DNA from: an uncultured Oscillospiraceae bacterium | Lineage (GTDB): Bacteria > Bacillota > Clostridia > Oscillospirales > Ruminococcaceae | Length of the DNA: 64,000 bases | Assembly (NCBI GenBank): GCA_900542145.1 | Contig: UQMF01000003.1 | Location: forward strand, 62,001 to 126,000 | Reading direction: 5' to 3' | Shown: positions 25,089-31,763 of the stretch, piece by piece | How positions within the stretch are numbered: position 1 is the stretch's first letter | How the letters are laid out: the number at the start of each line of letters is the position of its first letter | Notes under the pieces: generated by a model | The model's input: only the letters and a program-made list of their open reading frames with translations | Database searches by the model: none | Told to the model about the DNA's origin: nothing | Made by a program: the position numbers and the translations under genes

Positions 25089-25226
25089 TGGTAATACAGA
25101 ATAATGATTTGGTAATTATGAAATGACGGTCGGTTGTAATATTCCTGCGGAGGGTCTGTTCGGATATCTGTCCTGATTTTCCGCTGCAAATTTTATGGGC
25201 GTCGTCATGACTGCCCGTTTTTTGTA
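25089..25226 (+). ncRNA. Candidate regulatory leader or small RNA ending in a terminator
   Basis: Transcription from the perfect promoter should give ~138 bases ending at a hairpin (GGGCGTC 25197-25203 with GAC-T-GCCC to 25216) and six T. A central stem GCGGA (25147-25151)/TCCGC (25180-25184) encloses a GGATATC-containing loop. An upstream ATGACG (about 25133-25138) can pair with CGTCAT in the terminator, which would disrupt it. The layout fits either an attenuator for the zinc-ribbon gene or a free small RNA. No known family was recognised. Confidence 0.45.
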
Positions 25227-25287
25227 TTAGTTACACCAATGCAGCCGTTGCTGCAATATACTATATTTTTTTAAGGACGTGATTTTG

Positions 25288-26841
25288 ATGTTCTGTTTCA
25301 ATTGTGGAGCGCAGGTCGCTGATAATGCAAAGTTCTGCGGAGCGTGCGGTGCAATTCTTTCCCAGCAGGCTCCCGTACAGCCCATGGCTCCCCAGGGCGG
25401 TTATACTGCTCCTGTTCCTCCCGTGCAGGGCGGTAATGCAGTTCCGTTACAGGGTATGCCTGTTCCGCCGTTCCAGGGTGGGAATCCGGCGCCGTATCCC
25501 GGCGCGCCGATACCTCCGGTGCCGAATGCTTCCTACCCGAATCCGGTAAACAACGCGCTGATGAATACGCCTGCACCCCAGGGTCAGCCCACGGGGAATA
25601 CCCCGAATGAGTACCCGGCAGGCGACACCGTGAAGATATCGGACGCAGCAAAGGCTGCCGCTGAGAATCCGGCGCAGCCCGTGGGATTCCAGGCTCCTCC
25701 GATGGGCACCGACATGCAGTTCATCAACAACGGCGGAATGCCCGAGGGACAGAATCTGTTCACTAACGCCCAGCCTTCCAATTACGGCATGCCGATGGGA
25801 GTTTACAGGGAAGAGGTCCCAATGAGCTATTCCCAGCCGCGAGCTAAGCGCGTACGCAAGGAAGTCAAGAAGATGAAGCTGTCCGTATCCGTTATCCTGG
25901 CGGCAGTTTTCGGACTTTTCGCGTTCGTGTTCGGAATCTTCTCCTTTGTTGGCGGAACAGTCAGAATGGGACTTTCAAGCGGTGAGCTTTCCGCTGAAAT
26001 AAGCGAGCTTGAAATAGGAAAGATCGTTGTCGGCGATATCCTGGTTCAGGATTCCATGGCGGACGTAGTGAAGGACAACGGGATCGTTCTCCCGGAGAAG
26101 CACCCGGAAAGAGCGACCATCGCGGACATAGTGGCGTGCACGATAAACGATTATGTTCATACTGCCGATCTTACCGCTGATCAGATCAACGAAATATTCA
26201 GACGCGCCCATGTCGGCGAGGAATTATCCAGCCTTGTAAAGGCGTATGAAGAGTACATCGTTACCGGCGACACCGAGGAATTCGCGGACGGACTCTGCAA
26301 GGAGATCAAGGACCTTGTGAAGCGCAGCGAAAATAATGTCATCAACATTGCCGGAATGCGCCTTGCCGACGATTACGAGGAGCAGCTGGACAATGCGCTC
26401 GACGGCGAGAGAAATTCCATCGAGAGCATACTTCCCGGTGAGGCACTTGACGGTGTATCCGGTCTTATCAGATTCGCGCTTTCTCCCGTGACGCTGATCG
26501 CAGCTCTTGTACTCGCTGTTGTGCTTGTAGTACTCGAGTGGGTGATCACCAAGCGCATCAATGCCGCTCTGATGGCTGGCGGAGCAGCGTTCACCCTTAT
26601 CGGAATCATTCTCACCACGGCAAGCATTATCCTGTCCAATCTGACCATGATAGGCGGACTTGACTACACCGTAGTAAGCAAGGTGGTTTCCCCCATTCTC
26701 TACAACGCCTTCGGATTCAAGCTGCTGACCGGCGGACTTATCACCCTCGGCGTAGGACTGGTCCTCATCGCGATATTCATCGTGATGAAGGTGCTTGAAA
26801 AGAAGCGCGCAGCTGCAACGCCTGCTGAACCTCAGGAATAA
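25288..26841 (+). CDS. Zinc-ribbon membrane protein with Pro/Gly-rich linker
   Basis: The protein has 517 residues. It opens with a zinc ribbon of two Cys-x-x-Cys knuckles (CFNCG and FCGACG, residues 2-20). A disordered Pro/Gln/Gly/Asn-rich stretch reaches about residue 190, then a basic segment (RAKRVRKEVKKMK) and a membrane helix (about 203-228). An outside domain of ~165 residues follows, mainly helical with many acidic residues, then three or four helices at the C-terminus. No catalytic motif is visible. It resembles other clostridial zinc-ribbon membrane proteins of unknown role. A cytoplasmic metal-binding head joined to an envelope sensor is plausible (inference). Confidence 0.7.
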   Translation: MFCFNCGAQVADNAKFCGACGAILSQQAPVQPMAPQGGYTAPVPPVQGGNAVPLQGMPVPPFQGGNPAPYPGAPIPPVPNASYPNPVNNALMNTPAPQGQPTGNTPNEYPAGDTVKISDAAKAAAENPAQPVGFQAPPMGTDMQFINNGGMPEGQNLFTNAQPSNYGMPMGVYREEVPMSYSQPRAKRVRKEVKKMKLSVSVILAAVFGLFAFVFGIFSFVGGTVRMGLSSGELSAEISELEIGKIVVGDILVQDSMADVVKDNGIVLPEKHPERATIADIVACTINDYVHTADLTADQINEIFRRAHVGEELSSLVKAYEEYIVTGDTEEFADGLCKEIKDLVKRSENNVINIAGMRLADDYEEQLDNALDGERNSIESILPGEALDGVSGLIRFALSPVTLIAALVLAVVLVVLEWVITKRINAALMAGGAAFTLIGIILTTASIILSNLTMIGGLDYTVVSKVVSPILYNAFGFKLLTGGLITLGVGLVLIAIFIVMKVLEKKRAAATPAEPQE

Positions 26842-26861
26842 AACAGCTTTGATATGCCATT

Positions 26862-26890
26862 ACACCTCCTGGTATCCGGGAGGTGTTTTA
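26862..26890 (+). terminator. Terminator
   Basis: ACACCTCC pairs with GGGAGGTGT, followed by TTTACTTTT. Confidence 0.8.
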
Positions 26891-26917
26891 CTTTTGCAAA
26901 AAAAACTGAAAAGTGTA

Positions 26918-26946
26918 TTGAAATCTGTCGGGATTTGTGATATCAT
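26918..26946 (+). promoter_or_regulatory. Promoter for carB
   Basis: TTGAAA (26918-26923), 17-base spacer, TATCAT (26941-26946). The ~90-base leader shows no recognised PyrR or purine element. Confidence 0.7.
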
Positions 26947-27042
26947 ATAATAGAAAAAATATGTGCCGGAAACTGCGGCGCGTCTTGATGGCGTTTATGC
27001 GTGTTATCATGGCACTGGGAAAAAACATAAGGGAGTAAGAAA

Positions 27043-30000
27043 ATGCCAAAGAAACAGGATATCAATAAGATACTGATCATCGGCTCCGGTCCAATCATCA
27101 TCGGTCAGGCGTGCGAGTTCGACTATTCAGGCACCCAGGCGTGCAAGGCGCTGCGCAAGCTCGGCTATCAGATCGTTCTGGTGAATTCCAATCCGGCTAC
27201 CATCATGACCGATCCGGACGTTGCAGATATCACCTACATCGAGCCGCTGAACGTTGACCGTCTGACTCAGATCATTGAAAAGGAGCGCCCGGACGCACTG
27301 CTGCCGAACCTCGGCGGTCAGTCCGGACTTAACCTCTGCTCTGAGCTGAGCGAAGCCGGAGTGCTTGAAAAGTACAACGTACAGGTTATTGGCGTGCAGG
27401 TAGACGCTATCGAGCGCGGCGAGGACCGTATTGAGTTCAAGCACACCATGGAGAAGCTGGGTATTGAAATGCCCAGAAGCGAGGTGGCTTACTCCGTTGA
27501 AGAGGCTGTGAAGATCGCTGAAAATCTGAAGTATCCTGTTGTACTGCGCCCTGCCTACACAATGGGCGGCGCCGGCGGCGGAATGGTATACAACATTGAC
27601 GAGCTGAAGATCGTCTGCGCCCGCGGACTCCAGGCGTCCCTGGTGGGTCAGGTGCTGGTCGAGGAGTGTATCAGCGGCTGGGAAGAGCTTGAGCTTGAGG
27701 TAGTACGCGACGCTAACGACAACGTTATCACCGTATGCTTCATCGAGAACATCGACCCAATCGGCGTTCATACCGGCGATTCTTTCTGCTCTGCCCCCAT
27801 GCTCACCATCAGCGAGGACGTACAGAAGAAGCTCCAGGAGTATTCCTACAAGATCGTAAAGGCAATCGAAGTTATCGGCGGCTGCAACTGTCAGTTTGCG
27901 CACGACCCTGTTTCCGGCAGAATCGTTGTAATCGAGATCAACCCGAGAACCTCCCGTTCTTCCGCGCTGGCTTCCAAGGCGACCGGATTCCCGATCGCGC
28001 TCGTTTCCGCTATGCTCGCATGTGGTCTGACCCTGGACGAGATTCCCTGCGGAAAGTACGGAACACTGGATAAGTACGTTCCCGGCGGCGACTATGTCGT
28101 AATCAAGTTCGCAAGATGGGCTTTCGAGAAGTTCAAGGGCGCCGAGGACAAGCTCGGCACTCAGATGAAGGCTGTCGGCGAGGTAATGTCCATCGGCAAG
28201 ACCTACAAGGAGGCTTTCCAGAAGGCTATCCGCTCCCTGGAAACCGGCAGATACGGCCTCGGCTTCGCGAAGGATTTCAACAAGCTTACCAAGGACGAAT
28301 TGCTTGCGAAGCTGCGTTTCCCGACCAGCGAGCGCCAGTTCATTATATATGAAGCACTCCGCAAGGGCGCTACCATAGATGAGATATTCAACCTTACCAA
28401 GATCAAGCACTGGTTCCTCCAGCAGATGAAGGAGCTTGTTGACGAGGAGAACGCTCTTATCGAGAACAAGGGCGCAGTTCCTGCTGAGCCGGTACTCCGC
28501 CAGGCAAAGCTGGACGGATTCTCTGACAGATACCTTAGCCAGATCCTCGGTGTTACCGAGGAGGAGGTTCGTAATGCACGTCTTGGCTATGGAATCCGCG
28601 AGGCGTGGGAGGGTATCCATGTAAGCAGCACCGAGAATGCGGCGTATTATTACTCCACATATCATGACATCAAGGACACCAGCCCCGTAAGCGACAAGCC
28701 GAAGATCATGATACTCGGCGGCGGACCTAACAGAATCGGTCAGGGTATTGAGTTCGACTACTGCTGCGTACACGCTGCGCTCGCGCTCAAGAAGCTGGGA
28801 TTTGAGTCCATCATCGTGAACTGCAACCCCGAAACCGTATCCACCGACTACGACACCTCCGATAAGCTGTATTTCGAGCCGCTTACCCTTGAGGACGTAC
28901 TTGCTATCCACGACAAGGAGAAGCCCGTCGGCGTAATTGCGCAGTTCGGCGGTCAGACTCCGCTGAATCTCGCCGGCGACCTCAAGAAGAACGGTGTGAA
29001 TATTCTGGGCACAAGCCCCGAAACCATCGACCTCGCGGAGGACAGAGATCACTTCCGCGCTATGATGGAGAAGCTTGGCATTCCCATGCCGGAATCCGGA
29101 ATGGCAGTCAATGTTGAGGAAGCTCTCAAGATCGCAAACCGTATCGGTTATCCGGTAATGGTTCGTCCGTCCTATGTACTGGGCGGCCGCGGAATGGAGA
29201 TCGTACACGACGACGAGATGATGAAGGTTTATATGTCCGCGGCAGTTGGCGTAACTCCCGACAGACCAATCCTTATCGACCGCTTCCTGCATCATGCGAC
29301 TGAGTGCGAGGCTGACGCTATTTCCGACGGAAAGAACTGCTTCGTTCCGGCTGTTATGGAGCACATCGAGCTTGCTGGTGTACACTCCGGCGACTCTGCA
29401 TGCATTCTCCCGAGCAAGAACCTCACCGAGAAGCAGGTAGCCACCATCAAGGACTACACCAGGCGCATTGCAGTCGAGATGAACGTATGCGGACTTATGA
29501 ACATGCAGTACGCTATCGAGGACGATACAGTTTATGTGCTCGAAGCAAATCCGCGTGCTTCCAGAACCGTTCCGCTGGTTTCCAAGGTTTGCAGCATTAA
29601 CATGGTGCAGATCGCGACGCAGATAATCACATCTTCCCTGACCGGAAAGCCCAGCCCCGTTCCGGAACTGAAAGATCACAAGATCCACCACTACGGTGTG
29701 AAGGAAGCTGTGTTCCCGTTCAACATGTTCCCGGAGGTAGATCCGGTGCTCGGTCCGGAAATGCGTTCCACCGGCGAAGTCCTCGGAATCTCTCCGTCCT
29801 TCGGCGAGGCTTACTACAAGGCGCAGGAAGCTACGCGCACCAAGCTTCCGCAGGAGGGCACAGTCCTGCTGAGCGTATGCGACCGTGACAAGCCTGAACT
29901 TGTTGACGTTGCGAAGTCCTTCAATGAGCTGGGATTCAAGATCATCGCCACCGGAAAGAGCTATGAGATGATCAAGGAAGCAGGTATCCCTGTTGAGCGT

Positions 30001-30261
30001 ATCTTCAAGATGTATGAGGGCAGACCCAATATTGCAGACCAGATAGCTAACGGCGAAATCCAGCTTATCATCAATACGCCTGCCGGCAAGGACAGCGTAA
30101 CTGACGACAGCTATATCAGAAAGGCTGCGATCAAGCACAGAATTCCCTATATCACAACAATGGCGGCTGCTAAGGCAAGCGCCGAGGGAATCAGGGCGAT
30201 CAAGGAGAACAAGCACTTTGGTGTGAAATCTCTCCAGGCTCACCACGACGAGATTGAATAA
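27043..30261 (+). CDS. carB: Carbamoyl-phosphate synthase large subunit
   Basis: At 1072 residues it has the full family length. The order is pre-ATP-grasp domain 1 (KILIIGSGPIIIGQACEFDY), ATP-grasp 1, oligomerisation domain, pre-ATP-grasp domain 2 (KIMILGGGPNRIGQGIEFDY), ATP-grasp 2 with MVRPSYVLGGRGMEIV, and a C-terminal MGS-like regulatory domain (about 935-1072, FKIIATGKSYEMIKEAGI). It makes carbamoyl phosphate from bicarbonate, ammonia and two ATP for pyrimidines and arginine. It needs the glutaminase subunit CarA, which is not adjacent. Own promoter and terminator. Confidence 0.97.
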   Translation: MPKKQDINKILIIGSGPIIIGQACEFDYSGTQACKALRKLGYQIVLVNSNPATIMTDPDVADITYIEPLNVDRLTQIIEKERPDALLPNLGGQSGLNLCSELSEAGVLEKYNVQVIGVQVDAIERGEDRIEFKHTMEKLGIEMPRSEVAYSVEEAVKIAENLKYPVVLRPAYTMGGAGGGMVYNIDELKIVCARGLQASLVGQVLVEECISGWEELELEVVRDANDNVITVCFIENIDPIGVHTGDSFCSAPMLTISEDVQKKLQEYSYKIVKAIEVIGGCNCQFAHDPVSGRIVVIEINPRTSRSSALASKATGFPIALVSAMLACGLTLDEIPCGKYGTLDKYVPGGDYVVIKFARWAFEKFKGAEDKLGTQMKAVGEVMSIGKTYKEAFQKAIRSLETGRYGLGFAKDFNKLTKDELLAKLRFPTSERQFIIYEALRKGATIDEIFNLTKIKHWFLQQMKELVDEENALIENKGAVPAEPVLRQAKLDGFSDRYLSQILGVTEEEVRNARLGYGIREAWEGIHVSSTENAAYYYSTYHDIKDTSPVSDKPKIMILGGGPNRIGQGIEFDYCCVHAALALKKLGFESIIVNCNPETVSTDYDTSDKLYFEPLTLEDVLAIHDKEKPVGVIAQFGGQTPLNLAGDLKKNGVNILGTSPETIDLAEDRDHFRAMMEKLGIPMPESGMAVNVEEALKIANRIGYPVMVRPSYVLGGRGMEIVHDDEMMKVYMSAAVGVTPDRPILIDRFLHHATECEADAISDGKNCFVPAVMEHIELAGVHSGDSACILPSKNLTEKQVATIKDYTRRIAVEMNVCGLMNMQYAIEDDTVYVLEANPRASRTVPLVSKVCSINMVQIATQIITSSLTGKPSPVPELKDHKIHHYGVKEAVFPFNMFPEVDPVLGPEMRSTGEVLGISPSFGEAYYKAQEATRTKLPQEGTVLLSVCDRDKPELVDVAKSFNELGFKIIATGKSYEMIKEAGIPVERIFKMYEGRPNIADQIANGEIQLIINTPAGKDSVTDDSYIRKAAIKHRIPYITTMAAAKASAEGIRAIKENKHFGVKSLQAHHDEIE

Positions 30262-30268
30262 TATTGCA

Positions 30269-30295
30269 CCGGGGCTGCGAAAACAGCCCCGGTTT
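30269..30295 (+). terminator. Terminator after carB
   Basis: CCGGGGCTG (30269-30277) and CAGCCCCGG (30284-30292), then TTT. The arms match those of the terminator at 21202. Confidence 0.8.
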
Positions 30296-30359
30296 ACTGT
30301 TGTTTCACGTATTTTTCAGAATAAATGCAGGAAAAATTGAAATTTTTTCTTAAAAACTG

Positions 30360-30388
30360 TTGCAAAAACGAAATAAATATGTTATGAT
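30360..30388 (+). promoter_or_regulatory. Promoter for the Lys-rich/SCP2-like gene
   Basis: TTGCAA (30360-30365), 17-base spacer, TATGAT (30383-30388). Confidence 0.7.
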
Positions 30389-30455
30389 ATAAACAGACGT
30401 GGCATACCTGCATTATAGCGGCAATGCCAAGGGATATTTGAAAGGAATTACGATT

Positions 30456-31031
30456 ATGCCTAGAACTAAGAAAACTACACCGAAAACCGCCCCCAAGACT
30501 GAAACCTCAGCAAAGCCCATTGACAAGGCAGCTGTAAAGGCGGCAGAAGTAAAGGCTGAAGTGAAGGCTGTTCCTGCTCCTGCAGAAGCTCCCAAGGCAG
30601 AAGCCAAGAAGCCCGCTACGAAGAAATCGTCCGCAAAGACCGCAGCAAGTAAGCCTGCCACGAAGGCAGAGCCGAAGAAGCGCGTTCCCAGAAAGCCTAA
30701 GACCGTTACGGTAGACGATATTGTTGCGAAGATCTACAAGCGCATCGACAAGGCTGCCGCTAAGTCCATTGCCGCAGAGGGTAAGGCTGCCGTTGACATT
30801 AAGCTGTACGGTCAGTTCGAGGCTCATATGTACATCGAGGTCAAGAACGGCAACGTAAGCGTTGCTCCGTATGACTACATTGAGAGGGATATTGAAGCTG
30901 CGATTTCCGTTGAGAATGCGCTTGCCATCGCTGACGGAAAGCTGTCCATAAAGGACGCTGTCGAGAACGGTGCGCTTTATGTGTTCGGTAATGTTCAGTT
31001 CGCTCTTAAGCTTGCCAAGCTGTTTGGTTAA
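30456..31031 (+). CDS. Lys/Ala/Pro-rich tail fused to SCP2-like domain
   Basis: The protein has 191 residues. About 1-90 are low-complexity and strongly basic (Lys, Ala, Pro, Thr; histone H1-like, with segments such as KKPATKKSSAKTAASKPATK). About 92-191 resemble the SCP2 sterol-carrier fold: a helix DIVAKIYKRIDKAAAK, strands AAVDIKLYG and HMYIEVKNGNVSVAPY, and the diagnostic end ALAIADGKLSIKDAVENG with ALKLAKLFG. SCP2 folds bind hydrophobic ligands. The basic tail could bind nucleic acid or acidic surfaces. The start at 30456 is chosen for the AAAGGA site; a GTG-type extension upstream lacks one. Confidence 0.65.
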   Translation: MPRTKKTTPKTAPKTETSAKPIDKAAVKAAEVKAEVKAVPAPAEAPKAEAKKPATKKSSAKTAASKPATKAEPKKRVPRKPKTVTVDDIVAKIYKRIDKAAAKSIAAEGKAAVDIKLYGQFEAHMYIEVKNGNVSVAPYDYIERDIEAAISVENALAIADGKLSIKDAVENGALYVFGNVQFALKLAKLFG

Positions 31032-31048
31032 TTTTCACGAAAATAACT

Positions 31049-31078
31049 AAGGCGTCGGTTTTTCCGGCGCCTTTTTTG
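31049..31078 (+). terminator. Terminator
   Basis: AAGGCGTCGG (31049-31058) pairs with CCGGCGCCTT (31064-31073), then six T. It sits immediately before the convergent trmO stop. Confidence 0.88.
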
Positions 31079-31753
31079 TTATCGTATTTCGGTTACACTC
31101 AGAGTATTTCCGCTGACGGTGAAGCTGACTTCGAATCCGGCGAAGCTCATTGTGAATTCACGCTCCGGGTCGGAGATGTACTGCGGCCGTGGATCCTGTG
31201 CTAGCACAGCTTTCAGCGCCGGGAGTTTTTCCGGCGGAATACGCGCGGCGAGTTCCTCCGGGAGGTGAACTTCCAGCACGCCCTCCTGCTGAGCCAGCGC
31301 AAATCCGTTGGAAGCCCCGGGCTTGCAGTCCACATACGGGAGATACGGTTTGATGTCGTAAATCGGCGTGCCGTCCATTAGGTCCGCACCGGCGAGATGG
31401 AGTACAGCGCCCTCGGGAGTGTTGTATTCCACCCCGACAAGCCGCACGCAGCTGAGTCCCAGCGGATTCGGACGGAAAGGGGAGCGCGTCGCGAACACAC
31501 CCATGCGCGTATTCCCACCCAGCCGCGGCGGACGCACCGTCGGCGACCAGCCGTCCCGGACTGCTTTGGAGAACTCCCATATCAGCCACAGGTGGGAGTA
31601 CTGCTCAATTCCCCGGAGCGCCTCCAGCACGCGGAATTCCGGCTCGAACACCAGCGTGGAGCGGAGTTCCTCTATCAGTCCGCTCTGTCGAGGTATTCCG
31701 AACTTCTCCGGGAAATCCGTGCGTATCACGCCAATCTGTTTCAGTGCGATCAT
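31079..31753 (-). CDS. trmO: tRNA (t6A37) methyltransferase TrmO / TsaA
   Basis: The 224-residue protein matches the UPF0066/TsaA fold: IGVIRTDFPEKFGIPRQSGL at the start, YSHLWLIWEFS, the SAM-binding RMGVFATRSPFRPNPLGLS and YDIKPYLPYVD. TrmO methylates t6A at position 37 of certain tRNAs. A short C-terminal domain of ~70 residues follows, as in longer family members. The gene begins 10 bases after the GTPase-nuclease gene stops, so the two are probably co-transcribed, and both act at the decoding site. Confidence 0.9.
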   Translation of the reverse strand: MIALKQIGVIRTDFPEKFGIPRQSGLIEELRSTLVFEPEFRVLEALRGIEQYSHLWLIWEFSKAVRDGWSPTVRPPRLGGNTRMGVFATRSPFRPNPLGLSCVRLVGVEYNTPEGAVLHLAGADLMDGTPIYDIKPYLPYVDCKPGASNGFALAQQEGVLEVHLPEELAARIPPEKLPALKAVLAQDPRPQYISDPEREFTMSFAGFEVSFTVSGNTLSVTEIR

Positions 31754-31763
31754 TTTGCTCTCC

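Noticed and set aside
25089..25226. 6S RNA
   Set aside because: The length is near, but I could not form the long closing stem with a large central bubble that defines 6S RNA.
27127..30246. A reading frame of about 1,039 codons on the strand opposite carB
   Set aside because: It mirrors the codon pattern of carB, has no ribosome site at its start and reads as low-complexity Leu/Val/Asp-rich protein with no family resemblance.
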